From Paenibacillus woosongensis (GTDB lineage Bacteria; Bacillota; Bacilli; Paenibacillales; Paenibacillaceae), in the NCBI RefSeq assembly GCF_030122845.1, contig NZ_CP126084.1, forward strand, positions 2,294,001 through 2,358,000: a DNA stretch of 64,000 nt, written 5' to 3'. The stretch's first letter is position 1, and each line of letters begins with the position of its first letter. The translations under genes and the position numbers were made by a program. Positions 53,738 to 61,835 of the stretch are shown here, one piece after another. The notes under the pieces are model-generated. The model ran no database searches, was not told where the DNA came from, and saw only the letters and a program-made list of their open reading frames with translations.

Positions 53738-54487
53738 ATGAGAGTGGATGTATTGACACTGTTTCCGGAGATGTTCACGGGCGTGTTTGGAACAAGCATT
53801 CTCGGCAAAGCTCAGGACAAGGGAATCGTTTCTTTAAATCCGGTTAATTTTCGTGATTATGCTGGAAATAAACACGGTACGGTGGATGATACGCCGTACG
53901 GTGGAGGCGGAGGAATGGTGCTGAAGCCTGATCCGATTTTTCGGGCGGTCGAAGATTTGTTGTCCGGCAAGCCAGCGGATGCCCCGGCTCCCCGAATTAT
54001 CCTGATGTGTCCGCAGGGCGAGAGCTTCACGCAGCGCAAAGCGGAGGAGCTGGCCGAGGAGGAGCATCTCATCTTTATTTGCGGACATTATGAAGGGTAT
54101 GACGAACGGATCAGGGAGCATCTGGTCACGGATGAGCTGTCGGTTGGGGACTACGTTCTGACGGGCGGGGAGCTGCCAGCGATGGTTGTCGTCGACAGCG
54201 TCGTCCGATTGCTGCCGGGCGTGCTTGGAAACGAGACCAGCGCAGTCACCGACTCCTTCAGCACGGGGCTGCTGGAATATCCGCATTATACCCGACCGGT
54301 GGAGTTCAGGGGCTGGAAGGTGCCGGATATTCTGCTTAGCGGACATCATGCGAACGTAGCGGATTGGCGCCGGAAAGAGGCGCTGCGCAGAACATGGCTG
54401 CGCCGTCCCGATTTGCTGGAGCATGCCGAGCTTACGCCAAAGGATCAGAAATGGCTGGATGAAATCCAAGCGGAGCATGAGGAATAG
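53738..54487 (+). CDS. trmD: tRNA (guanine37-N1)-methyltransferase TrmD
   Basis: A 249-residue SPOUT-class methyltransferase making m1G37 in tRNAs for Leu, Pro and Arg, which prevents frameshifting. It carries [59 protein letters not shown] and [20 protein letters not shown], the trefoil-knot SAM site. Length is standard. In most Bacillota rplS follows at once; here a terminator and 4 kb of other genes intervene. Confidence 0.97.
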   Translation: MRVDVLTLFPEMFTGVFGTSILGKAQDKGIVSLNPVNFRDYAGNKHGTVDDTPYGGGGGMVLKPDPIFRAVEDLLSGKPADAPAPRIILMCPQGESFTQRKAEELAEEEHLIFICGHYEGYDERIREHLVTDELSVGDYVLTGGELPAMVVVDSVVRLLPGVLGNETSAVTDSFSTGLLEYPHYTRPVEFRGWKVPDILLSGHHANVADWRRKEALRRTWLRRPDLLEHAELTPKDQKWLDEIQAEHEE

Positions 54488-54515
54488 AAATTTAATGGAG
54501 AAAACATCCGAAAAA

Positions 54516-54543
54516 ACCCTCGCCAGCGGCGAGGGTCATTTTG
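54516..54543. terminator. Terminator between trmD and the deacetylase gene
   Basis: ACCCTCGCC pairs perfectly with GGCGAGGGT around AGC, with A6 on the left and CATTTTG on the right. It suits both convergent units. Confidence 0.85.
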
Positions 54544-54608
54544 TATTGTAAATTGGCGGTTGATCGTGGTTTTGTATTCTTGGAAAGAACGCTGATCAAC
54601 ATTTTCTC

Positions 54609-55523
54609 TTAATGCCCGCCTTGCAACAGCTCCGCAAAATCGGTTGCCGTGGTCACCGTAAGGCGATTGAGCCTCATGAGAGAATCGCCGGGTTTAACGA
54701 AGCCCTGGAGGACGGTAAAGGCCATCCGGTAATTGTTTTCTTGCAGCGAATAAACCATTTGCGTGCTTTTCTCGCCGAAAGGGTAGGCAAAATACGGACT
54801 GTCGATGCCAAGTTCCTTCATTTTGGCGATATCGGCCGTCAGGCTTTTTGTATCTAATCCCGTGGCATAATCCAGCCCGCATTTCTTAAACCCTTTGTGA
54901 TGCAGGTCATACGTGTGGCTGTGGTATTCAAATACGTCAGAAGAGGCCTTGATTTCCTCAAAGGAGAGGAAGCTCTTTTTGGCCGGATCAAATGGCGATG
55001 TCTCTTGCTGTATTCTGCTGCCGATGACGAAGATGGTCGCCTGGAAGCCGTATTTTTTCAAAATAGGATAAGCATAAATATAGTTGTTCTGGTAGCCATC
55101 GTCGAACGTAATTACTACGGTTTTGGCAGGCAGGGACGTTTTGCCAAGCACATACTGCTCCAATTCCTCCATAGTCGCCGTATAGTAACCTTGCTCGTGC
55201 AAGTAATTCATATTTTCCTCGAAGGCTTCCAGGGTGATGATCGAATTGTTGTCCGGTTGATCGTTGTTGGCCTGTGGCGTAATGTAATGATACATAAGAA
55301 CAGGAACCTGCTCGGCGGTGCCGGGCTGGATCAAGAAATTGGCCGGAAGCTTCTGGCTGCCGTCCTGACGAGGGTGAGTCATTACAAAAGCTTGATCCTT
55401 GACCAAGCTCCAAGAGCTGCAGGCTTTGCGCGAGAGGACGGTACCTGGATTGGCTACAGCCACAGCGTAAAGGATGATGATGAAGGCTAGCGAAATCAAA
55501 GCATATTTCTTAAACCGATGCAT
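54609..55523 (-). CDS. Membrane-anchored polysaccharide deacetylase (CE4 family)
   Basis: A 304-residue protein with one N-terminal helix (about 7-27) and an extracytoplasmic NodB-homology domain. It carries VPVLMYHYITPQ, motif 1 TVVITFDDGYQNN (about 137-146) with the catalytic and metal Asp residues, motif 2 EYHSHTYDLHH (H-S/T-x3-H type metal histidines, about 200) and PYFAYPFGEKS. The layout resembles PgaB/IcaB-type deacetylases and spore or cell-wall enzymes that deacetylate N-acetylglucosamine polymers. It is monocistronic, opposite to its neighbours, and sits at the start of the block that separates trmD from rplS. Substrate is unknown. Confidence 0.88.
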   Translation of the reverse strand: MHRFKKYALISLAFIIILYAVAVANPGTVLSRKACSSWSLVKDQAFVMTHPRQDGSQKLPANFLIQPGTAEQVPVLMYHYITPQANNDQPDNNSIITLEAFEENMNYLHEQGYYTATMEELEQYVLGKTSLPAKTVVITFDDGYQNNYIYAYPILKKYGFQATIFVIGSRIQQETSPFDPAKKSFLSFEEIKASSDVFEYHSHTYDLHHKGFKKCGLDYATGLDTKSLTADIAKMKELGIDSPYFAYPFGEKSTQMVYSLQENNYRMAFTVLQGFVKPGDSLMRLNRLTVTTATDFAELLQGGH

Positions 55524-55786
55524 AATGACTCTCCCTTTTCAATAACTTGCCACTCTATTGTATATGAAACCAGGTATGGAAAAGGTTTAGAAAAAGTAAA
55601 CAATTCATTAATTTTTTATGCAGGACTGACACTTGTTTGCCGAATGCCGAATATGATGAATATGCACGTATATTTCTTACTGGAAAACAAATCATATGAT
55701 GGGGCAGTACTGTTTCAGGGTTGAAGCTTCTGGTTAAATAACTAGAGGCACCTAATCACGATTATTCGTTTGGGAGGCAGAGCTTC

Positions 55787-55903
55787 ATGGAACAGACAGA
55801 GCAGAATGAGCAACAGCAGTCTCAAGATCATGGAAAAAGAGAAGACGATCGTATGCTGACGGTAGACGATATCCTTGAATTTTACGCCGGCCGCCGGAAT
55901 TAG
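55787..55903 (+). CDS. 38-residue acidic peptide gene, unknown
   Basis: ATG 55787 follows TTTGGGAGG by eight bases and gives MEQTEQNEQQQSQDHGKRED followed by a short helix DRMLTVDDILEFYAGRRN. It is hydrophilic and Gln/Glu-rich, with no signal. A second micro-ORF with an even better ribosome site starts 26 bases downstream, and a strong terminator closes the pair. The family is not recognised. The ribosome sites argue that it is translated. Confidence 0.5.
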   Translation: MEQTEQNEQQQSQDHGKREDDRMLTVDDILEFYAGRRN

Positions 55904-55928
55904 CTTTTGCAGCGAAGGAGGTACTTGA

Positions 55929-56003
55929 ATGTTAAGTGAATACTTAATTGACCCCATAGACGCGGAATTTGAATTATTGAACGAGAACTTGCCATATGAT
56001 TGA
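55929..56003 (+). CDS. 24-residue peptide gene, unknown
   Basis: A perfect AAGGAGGTACTTGA site precedes ATG 55929; the product is MLSEYLIDPIDAEFELLNEN plus LPYD. It is short and acidic with net negative charge. It could be a signalling or toxin-like peptide, or a leader peptide, though the terminator 28 bases later leaves nothing downstream to control. Function unknown. Confidence 0.45.
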   Translation: MLSEYLIDPIDAEFELLNENLPYD

Positions 56004-56030
56004 TGATAGGGTGATAAGTCCGACCATAAT

Positions 56031-56077
56031 AAGAGCGTTTACAGTGAGAATGGTCACTGCAAACGCTCTTTGTCTTT
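56031..56077 (+). terminator. Strong terminator after the micro-ORF pair
   Basis: AAGAGCGTTTACAGTGA pairs with TCACTGCAAACGCTCTT (one mismatch) around GAATGG, followed by TGTCTTT. Confidence 0.85.
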
Positions 56078-56199
56078 AGGGCTGTATGCATACTGGACAT
56101 TAACCTGTGAAGTATGTTAATATTTCTCATGTATGAGGGGATTTTACTAGGTTCAGGTCTTCATTGCTTAACCCTGTCATATACATATATTAATCCAAT

Positions 56200-56273
56200 C
56201 GGGGTATGGCGCAGTCAGGTAGCGCGCACCCTTGGGGTGGGTGAGGCCGTGGGTTCGAATCCCGCTACTCCGA
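56200..56273 (+). tRNA. tRNA-Pro (anticodon GGG)
   Basis: A 74-base cloverleaf. The acceptor CGGGGTA pairs with TACTCCG (one G-U) and the discriminator is A273. The D stem is GCGC/GCGC. The anticodon stem CACCC/GGGTG encloses loop TTGGGGT, giving anticodon GGG. The T arm is GTGGG-TTCGAAT-CCCGC. CCA is not encoded. It reads Pro codons CCC and CCU. The AT-rich block begins directly after it, as often found at tRNA integration sites, but no duplicated tRNA end was seen on the right side. Confidence 0.95.
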
Positions 56274-56357
56274 TTAATCCTTTACATTAAGGGTTTAGGT
56301 CACTATCTAAAGGTAACTTTATATAGCGGTCAACCCGAGACTCATTTTTGCACTTGC

Positions 56358-56409
56358 AAATCACAACCTAAGGGATTATTAAATCCAGAAGGGTGTGATT
56401 TTTTTTTTA
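56358..56409 (+). terminator. Terminator after tRNA-Pro
   Basis: AAATCACAACC pairs with GGGTGTGATT over a long loop and is followed by nine T. Confidence 0.65.
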
Positions 56410-56414
56410 CTTAA

Positions 56415-56705
56415 ATTTGCATCAAAGGATTTTATTGCGGAGTAAAGAACGTTTCATCTTATGCCTTAGATTGGTATAAGCGATCACTGGACGAAATTCA
56501 GCAGTTTACCGCCAAAGAGGAACTTCTCAATATGGAAGCGCAACGAATAATACCGTCAACAAGTATCTGCTTTTCTGTCAAAACGATAAAGGAAGCAACC
56601 GAACAACCAGAAATTCAAGATATTACAATTAAAGTGTTTCAACTTAATCACATTACACGAATGTTGAAATATTGTCGGCAAACGAGTGACCATTCACTTT
56701 TTTAA
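56415..56705 (+). pseudogene. Unrecognised open frame without a start codon (possible gene relic)
   Basis: The frame is open for 96 codons between TAA 56412 and TAA 56703 and reads VSSYALDWYKRSLDEIQQFT, AKEELLNMEAQRIIPSTSIC and DITIKVFQLNHITRMLKYCR. The only ATG is at 56532, without a ribosome site. The amino-acid composition looks protein-like. No family is recognised. It is best read as the remainder of a gene in the AT-rich block. Confidence 0.35.
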
Positions 56706-56758
56706 ATGCGATGTGTCGGAACGATAATCCTATGCGTTTAGGAGAAGGAGAAGTGACA

Positions 56759-56872
56759 ATGAGAATTACATTAACTAATTCATATTTTAAACATATTAAT
56801 AAATATACCCATCATCTCAATGACAAAATGAGGGGCTGCAACATACTCCATTTATATGAACTGAAAAAATAG
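56759..56872 (+). CDS. 37-residue peptide ORF, doubtful
   Basis: ATG 56759 follows GGAGAAGGAGAAGTGACA and gives MRITLTNSYFKHINKYTHHL and NDKMRGCNILHLYELKK, a basic, His-rich peptide. It lies in the AT-rich block. The ribosome site is good but nothing else supports it. Confidence 0.3.
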   Translation: MRITLTNSYFKHINKYTHHLNDKMRGCNILHLYELKK

Positions 56873-57016
56873 AAAAAAGAAGAATTCTAAAGTCATGATC
56901 GCTACATTAAAATAGTTTCTATGGACTACTACTCTGTTATTTGCATAATTCCATAGACCTAATTTGTCGTAAGTGATATGATAATGGAAAATATTAGGTT
57001 GGAGGGATTGTAGTAC

Positions 57017-58225
57017 ATGACAAAATGCAATAATTGTGGTCATGAGTTATCTGATGAAAGTTTATTCTGTAACAAGTGCGGGTCAAAAATCGGTGTTAGT
57101 AATAATAATCGGAAAATGTTTTCTTTGAAGAACAGAAAATGGTTATATTTATCAAGTTCATTAGCTGTAGTTATTTTGGTTGCAGGTGTACTATATTTGG
57201 TTAATAGCAATCCTATACATACATTTAAGAAATCTATTCAAGAAAGTAGTTATAAGGATGCAATAGATATTTACAATAAGGAAATCAAAGGAAACACAAA
57301 AAGGGAAACTGAGGTGGAAACATATCTTGAATCGGACCTCATTAAAATCCAGCAAGATTTTGAAAATGAGAAAATTAATTTTGATAATGCCATAAGCAAA
57401 ATAAATACTATAGAGAAAACGAAATTACTTACTTCTAAAGTTTCTGAAGTTCAGAATAAAATAATCTCTTTAAATGATTCCAGAATAGCATTTAAAGCAG
57501 GTAATGAACTAATAAAAAGTAATAATATTAAAGATGCACTTGTTGAATTAAAAAAAGTTTCAGAGGATGATTCCAAGAATTATGAAATTGCGAACGATTT
57601 AATTGAAAAATCTTCGAGTGAATATAAGAATATTATTCTTAAAAATGCTGAAAAAGCCGCTTCCAATAATAAATTTGAAGAAGCACTAAATGAAATAAAT
57701 CAAGGATTAAGCGTCATGCAAAATGATTCTGATTTAATCGCAAAAAAATCTGTCTATGAAAAGAAAAAAGAAGAGCAAATTGAAAATGAAAGAAAAATAA
57801 AGATGCAAGAAGCAAAAAATAAACAAGAGGTTATTGTAGAAAAAGCAAGTATTACAATCCAGAGTACCGAATATAAAGCGTTGTATCCTGATATGATTCA
57901 AGTAATAGTTAGAAACAAATCTAATAAGACAGTTAAGAATATGGTGGTTGTTAGTTTGGGATTTGATTCTAATGGATTACCGGTGAAAATCAGAAATCAA
58001 TACTCATCTGAAGGCGATTATGCTTATGAAGGATATGCGGAGAATGTTAACATAGTAACGAATGCTACATTCGGTAAAGGCAAAGGTTGGTCTATTCATG
58101 AGAACCTAGGAATTAAAACTGTCCTTTCTTGTGTAAAAGAGGTTGAATACTACGATGGGACAACTTGGGAGAATGAATATTATAATTATTGGCTCGACGA
58201 ATTCAAGGAAAAGCCATTGCATTAA
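57017..58225 (+). CDS. Zinc-ribbon membrane protein with DUF5780-like C-terminus
   Basis: A 402-residue protein. Residues 4-24 form a zinc ribbon (CNNCGHELSDESLFCNKCGS, two C-x2-C pairs). One membrane helix lies at about 43-63. A long charged helical region (about 70-270) with TPR-like spacing follows, then a C-terminal beta domain with IQVIVRNKSNKTVKNMVVVS and LGFDSNGLPVKIRNQYSS, typical of DUF5780. Zinc ribbon inside, domain outside is the expected topology. Codon use is much more AT-rich than any core gene here, consistent with recent transfer. TTGGAGGGATTGTAGTAC precedes ATG 57017. Function unknown. Confidence 0.75.
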   Translation: MTKCNNCGHELSDESLFCNKCGSKIGVSNNNRKMFSLKNRKWLYLSSSLAVVILVAGVLYLVNSNPIHTFKKSIQESSYKDAIDIYNKEIKGNTKRETEVETYLESDLIKIQQDFENEKINFDNAISKINTIEKTKLLTSKVSEVQNKIISLNDSRIAFKAGNELIKSNNIKDALVELKKVSEDDSKNYEIANDLIEKSSSEYKNIILKNAEKAASNNKFEEALNEINQGLSVMQNDSDLIAKKSVYEKKKEEQIENERKIKMQEAKNKQEVIVEKASITIQSTEYKALYPDMIQVIVRNKSNKTVKNMVVVSLGFDSNGLPVKIRNQYSSEGDYAYEGYAENVNIVTNATFGKGKGWSIHENLGIKTVLSCVKEVEYYDGTTWENEYYNYWLDEFKEKPLH

Positions 58226-58450
58226 ATCTAACTTCTTTGGAAGAGCGAGCCGAACAACATTAAAGATTACACAAATATAGAAATGAAGAATTTCAGTTTA
58301 GGATAAGGTAAAGGTCAATAATGAATAAAAAATACAAGCGATAGGTTAGAATCCTCTACAATTTTATTTAGTGAATGAAAGTGGCTTGTCCTATTTAAAA
58401 ATGCAGAAACTATCCTTATTGATTAAGGTGTCAGAAGCTCTTAATTTAAC

Positions 58451-58479
58451 TTGCTAACGCTGGTTAAATGTGATAAAAT
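58451..58479 (+). promoter_or_regulatory. Sigma-A promoter of rplS
   Basis: TTGCTA (58451-58456), 17-base spacer, TAAAAT (58474-58479). It lies upstream of the L19 leader, giving rplS its own promoter. Confidence 0.7.
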
Positions 58480-58487
58480 TCTTCTTG

Positions 58488-58575
58488 TTGTGAATTCGGT
58501 GGTCCTCTGCGGATGATGAGGGAGAACAATGGGTTCTCCGGAAGAGGCAAGAACACCTGAGTGGAAGGAGGGAGT
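58488..58575 (+). ncRNA. L19 leader (autoregulatory mRNA structure)
   Basis: The 5' UTR of rplS folds into the nested pattern GGTG…CACC, CCTCT…AAGAGG and a terminal GGAGAAC-AATGGG-TTCTCC hairpin, followed by the ribosome site. This agrees with the L19 leader family known in Bacillota, where excess bL19 is thought to repress its own mRNA. Identification is by structure and memory of the family. Confidence 0.75.
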
Positions 58576-58580
58576 CATAG

Positions 58581-58925
58581 ATGAATATCGTACAAGCGAT
58601 TACGCAAGAACAACTTCGCAAAGATATTCCGAGCTTTCGTTCCGGTGACACTTTGAAAGTGTTCGTTAAGGTTATCGAGGGATCTCGTGAGCGTATCCAG
58701 CTGTTTGAAGGTGTTGTAATTAAGCGTCGTGGCGGCGGAATCAGTGAAACTTTTACAGTTCGTAAAATTTCTAACGGTGTTGGCGTGGAAAGAACTTTCC
58801 CGCTTCATTCCCCGAAACTCGATAAAATCGAAGTGGCTCGCCGTGGTAAAGTGCGTCGTGCGAAGCTATACTATCTTCGTGAACTGCGCGGTAAAGCAGC
58901 TAGAATTAAAGAAGTGCGTCGTTAA
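58581..58925 (+). CDS. rplS: Ribosomal protein bL19
   Basis: A 114-residue large-subunit protein at the subunit interface. [40 protein letters not shown] and [20 protein letters not shown] are characteristic. GGAAGGAGGGAGTCATAG precedes the ATG. It has its own promoter and leader and is separated from trmD by about 4.1 kb, which is unusual for Bacillota. Confidence 0.97.
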   Translation: MNIVQAITQEQLRKDIPSFRSGDTLKVFVKVIEGSRERIQLFEGVVIKRRGGGISETFTVRKISNGVGVERTFPLHSPKLDKIEVARRGKVRRAKLYYLRELRGKAARIKEVRR

Positions 58926-58935
58926 TTTGTTAACG

Positions 58936-58971
58936 ATCAAGGGGGGGCTTGTATTATTCAAGCCCCTTTAC
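58936..58971 (+). terminator. Terminator after rplS
   Basis: AAGGGGGGGCTTG pairs with CAAGCCCCTTT around TATTATT; the T run is short. Confidence 0.7.
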
Positions 58972-59028
58972 TATTTCTTCTGACTGTCGTCACGCTACAT
59001 ATTCCATGACAAAGTGAGGTTGCGAACT

Positions 59029-59652
59029 ATGGAACAGCAATTTCAATCGGAAACGGGTCAATCGGGCGCTGCGCAGGATCCGCCAAGTAAAGAAAAAAAC
59101 GAGGCTTTGGAGTGGCTAAAAGCGATAGTAATTGCTGTCGTACTGGTTCTTGTCATCCGTTGGCTGTTGTTTGCTCCTTTTATTGTGGATGGAGAGTCGA
59201 TGCAGCCCAACTTTCATACAAGCGAGAGAATCATCGTTAACAAAATTCTTTATGACATCCGTGGACCAAAGCACGGCGAGGTCGTCGTATTCCATGTACC
59301 TTCGCAGGGCCGTGATTTCATTAAACGGGTCATCGGCGTTCCTGGCGATACGGTTCAGGTCGAAGGCGATACGGTTATGGTGAACGGGGAAGTCGTAGAC
59401 GAAACTTACATTAAAGATGTCGTAAATGAGAAGCATAACAATAATCAGCTTTATAATACAGAAGGAAATTTCCCGAATGAATTCGTTCCAGAGAGCACGG
59501 TTCCGGAGGGTCATATCTTCGTGCTTGGAGATAACCGCTCCAACAGTACGGATAGCCGCCGAATCGGCTTCGTACCCTACAAGGATATTGTAGGGAGAGC
59601 GGATCTCGTGTTCTGGCCTTTGAAGGATATTAAAGTGATTAAGCATAAATGA
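59029..59652 (+). CDS. lepB: Type I signal peptidase
   Basis: A 207-residue membrane serine protease that removes Sec signal peptides (Sip type, one N-terminal helix at about 30-50). The catalytic serine is in FIVDGESMQPNFHTSERIIV. The catalytic lysine is in GRDFIKRVIGVPGDTVQVEG, and box E is FVLGDNRSNSTDSRRIGFV. ATG 59029 follows GTGAGG; the open frame upstream lacks a ribosome site. It precedes rbgA by 39 bases. Confidence 0.95.
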   Translation: MEQQFQSETGQSGAAQDPPSKEKNEALEWLKAIVIAVVLVLVIRWLLFAPFIVDGESMQPNFHTSERIIVNKILYDIRGPKHGEVVVFHVPSQGRDFIKRVIGVPGDTVQVEGDTVMVNGEVVDETYIKDVVNEKHNNNQLYNTEGNFPNEFVPESTVPEGHIFVLGDNRSNSTDSRRIGFVPYKDIVGRADLVFWPLKDIKVIKHK

Positions 59653-59691
59653 ATGCCCGAAAGCGGGAGCAACGGGAACTGAGGTGATGAC

Positions 59692-60555
59692 ATGACGATA
59701 CAGTGGTTTCCCGGACATATGACGAGAGCGCGCCGTCAGATTCAGGAGAAGCTGAAGCTGATCGACGTCGCAATAGAACTGGTGGATGCGAGACTGCCTT
59801 TGTCTAGCCGCAATCCGATGATTGACGACATACTGCAGGGCAAGCCGCGGATGATCCTGCTCAACAAAGCGGATTTGGCAGACCCGGCGGTTACGCGCGA
59901 ATGGATTGATTATTTTAAGCAAGAAGGCTATGCCGCTGTGGCTATAGATGCTTCCACAGGCCAGGGCGTCAAAGAAATTCCGGCCATGGCCAGAGAACTG
60001 CTTCAGGATAAGATCGAGAAGCAGCTGGCTAAGGGCGTAAATCCACGAGCGATCCGGGCGCTGATCGTTGGAATTCCAAACGTCGGCAAATCTACGCTGA
60101 TCAACCGGATGGCCGGGCGAAATATTGCGGCGACCGGGGATCGGCCGGGCATTACCAAGGGACAGCAGTGGATCAAGGTAGGCACGGAGATGGAGCTGCT
60201 GGATACGCCGGGTATATTGTGGCCGAAATTTGAGGATCAGAACGTGGGTTACCGTTTGGCAATGACTGGAGCGATCCGTGAAGAAATTCTGAACATTGAG
60301 GATATTGCCTTTTTTGCGGTAAAATATTTAGCGAAGTATTACTGGGAGCCGCTCGCTGAACGATTCGAACTCGAAGAGGCCCCGCGGGATTTTGAGAATC
60401 CGGATGAAATCGTGGCCGTGATGGAAGCCGTAGGACGTAAGCGCGGCTGTCTGGTCAGCGGCGGAAGGGTGGATCTTGAGAAAGCTTCCAGCGTGTTATT
60501 GCGCGAGCTTCGGGCCGGAAAGCTAGGAAGATATTCCCTGGAGTCCCCATACTGA
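59692..60555 (+). CDS. rbgA: Ribosome biogenesis GTPase RbgA (YlqF)
   Basis: A 287-residue circularly permuted GTPase needed for late 50S assembly. The permuted order is visible: G4 LNKADLAD first, then G1 [19 protein letters not shown]2/G3 [10 protein letters not shown] and [11 protein letters not shown]. The start [20 protein letters not shown] is the family hallmark. GGTGATGAC precedes the ATG. It follows lepB in the conserved rplS-ylqF-rnhB neighbourhood. Confidence 0.96.
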   Translation: MTIQWFPGHMTRARRQIQEKLKLIDVAIELVDARLPLSSRNPMIDDILQGKPRMILLNKADLADPAVTREWIDYFKQEGYAAVAIDASTGQGVKEIPAMARELLQDKIEKQLAKGVNPRAIRALIVGIPNVGKSTLINRMAGRNIAATGDRPGITKGQQWIKVGTEMELLDTPGILWPKFEDQNVGYRLAMTGAIREEILNIEDIAFFAVKYLAKYYWEPLAERFELEEAPRDFENPDEIVAVMEAVGRKRGCLVSGGRVDLEKASSVLLRELRAGKLGRYSLESPY

Positions 60556-60567
60556 ATCCATGCTTAG

Positions 60568-60600
60568 ACCGTCTTTCAACAAGGGAAGGCGGTTATTTTG
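60568..60600 (+). terminator. Terminator after rbgA
   Basis: ACCGTCTTTC pairs with GGAAGGCGGT (one G-U) around AACAAG, followed by TATTTTG. Confidence 0.7.
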
Positions 60601-60647
60601 TTAGATGCGCAGTACGGTCTGCCGGGGCAGCGAGTTACCTAGAAATA

Positions 60648-60676
60648 TCGACAATCCTCCGTTAAGATTGTATAAT
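60648..60676 (+). promoter_or_regulatory. Promoter of the TagO/WecA-family gene
   Basis: TCGACA (60648-60653), 17-base spacer, TATAAT (60671-60676). Transcription would begin near 60683, only about 11 bases before the most likely start codon. Confidence 0.75.
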
Positions 60677-60693
60677 CTTGTTGATTATACTTG

Positions 60694-61668
60694 ATGGTGG
60701 TGTTGATCATTATATACGTAATTTCGTTAATCATGTCGTTTCTTATCGTATATTTGCTTATTCCTCCGTTTGGGAGATTGGCTTTTCGACTCGATTTCGT
60801 AGATAAACCCCGGAAGGATGTGGAGCGCAAGCTGCACCGGGAGCCGATTCCGCTTACGGCAAGCTATGTTATTTTCATTGGCTTTTTTGTTACATATTTA
60901 GCTGTCGGCAGAGAATTCAACATGGAGACGCTGGCGATATTTATCGGCGGAGTATTGCTGCTGATTATCGGCACGCTCGATGATTGGTACAAGACGAAAG
61001 GCAAGGATTTTCCGGCTCTTCCCAAGCTGATCGTTCAAGTATCGGCAGCCGTGATCGTATATGCGTCGGGCATTTCGTTTACAGGTTTTTTCAACCCTTT
61101 TTCCGGAGAATATGTGGTGCTGCCGGGCATATTGCAGTTTCTTCTGACGATTCTATGGATTTTCGGAGTAACGACGGTCATTAATTTCTCGGATGGCCTG
61201 GACGGGCTGGCCGGCGGGCTATCGGCCATTTCTGCCATTACCCTGTTTATCGTTGCTTTAACCAAAGGACAGTCGACTTCTGCCATCATGGCAATCACCC
61301 TTGTCGGAGTAACGCTGGCTTATCTGCGCTACAACAAGCCACCGGCCAAAATCTTCATGGGGGATGCCGGGGCGACGTTTCTTGGCTTCATATTAGCGGT
61401 AATCGCGCTGGATGGGGCATTTAAGCAAGCTACGGTACTATCGCTCTTTATACCTGTATTGGCGCTTGGCGTGCCGATATTCGACAATATCTTTGTTGTG
61501 ATCAAACGGTTCCTGCAAGGAAAGTCCATTTACGAGGCGGATGCGAGCCAGGTGCATTATCGCTTGCTGCGGGCGGGTCTTACCCACCAGCAAACGGTCA
61601 TGTTCTTAATGCTGATTAGCACTTGTCTTTGCCTTTCATCGATAATCCTGCTCCTTATCCAAACTTAA
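60694..61668 (+). CDS. MraY-family GlcNAc-1-P transferase (TagO/WecA type)
   Basis: About 324 residues and ten helices. This enzyme family transfers a HexNAc-1-phosphate to undecaprenyl phosphate, the first step of wall teichoic acid or other surface polymers. It carries the Mg-binding LLIIGTLDDWYKTKGKDFPA, VINFSDGLDGLAGGLSAI, KIFMGDAGATFLGFILAVIA and the H-x-x-x-H-like SQVHYRLLRAGLTHQQTVMF. Start candidates are TTG 60691, ATG 60694 and GTG 60697/60700; none has a good ribosome site and the leader is nearly absent. It lies between rbgA and rnhB, where Bacillus usually has no such gene. Confidence 0.9.
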   Translation: MVVLIIIYVISLIMSFLIVYLLIPPFGRLAFRLDFVDKPRKDVERKLHREPIPLTASYVIFIGFFVTYLAVGREFNMETLAIFIGGVLLLIIGTLDDWYKTKGKDFPALPKLIVQVSAAVIVYASGISFTGFFNPFSGEYVVLPGILQFLLTILWIFGVTTVINFSDGLDGLAGGLSAISAITLFIVALTKGQSTSAIMAITLVGVTLAYLRYNKPPAKIFMGDAGATFLGFILAVIALDGAFKQATVLSLFIPVLALGVPIFDNIFVVIKRFLQGKSIYEADASQVHYRLLRAGLTHQQTVMFLMLISTCLCLSSIILLLIQT

Positions 61669-61677
61669 ATTTATGTC

Positions 61678-61709
61678 AGGCCGGGAGAAGTGCCCCGGCC
61701 TTTTATTTT
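61678..61709 (+). terminator. Terminator after the TagO/WecA-family gene
   Basis: AGGCCGGG pairs with CCCGGCCT around AGAAGTGC, followed by TTTATTTTG. Confidence 0.8.
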
Positions 61710-61835
61710 GCCTAAAGTCTATATAATTGAAGCGCAATTTCCGATATTACTGATATACCCTTACACGGAACGGAATTTGCTTATGTGATTTGTTGTATTG
61801 TTGGGACGGTGGGTTTGCAAATACAAGGAGGCATA

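Noticed and set aside
59116-59922. A 268-codon minus-strand frame opposite lepB and rbgA
   Set aside because: It crosses two well-identified genes and carries no domain or ribosome site.
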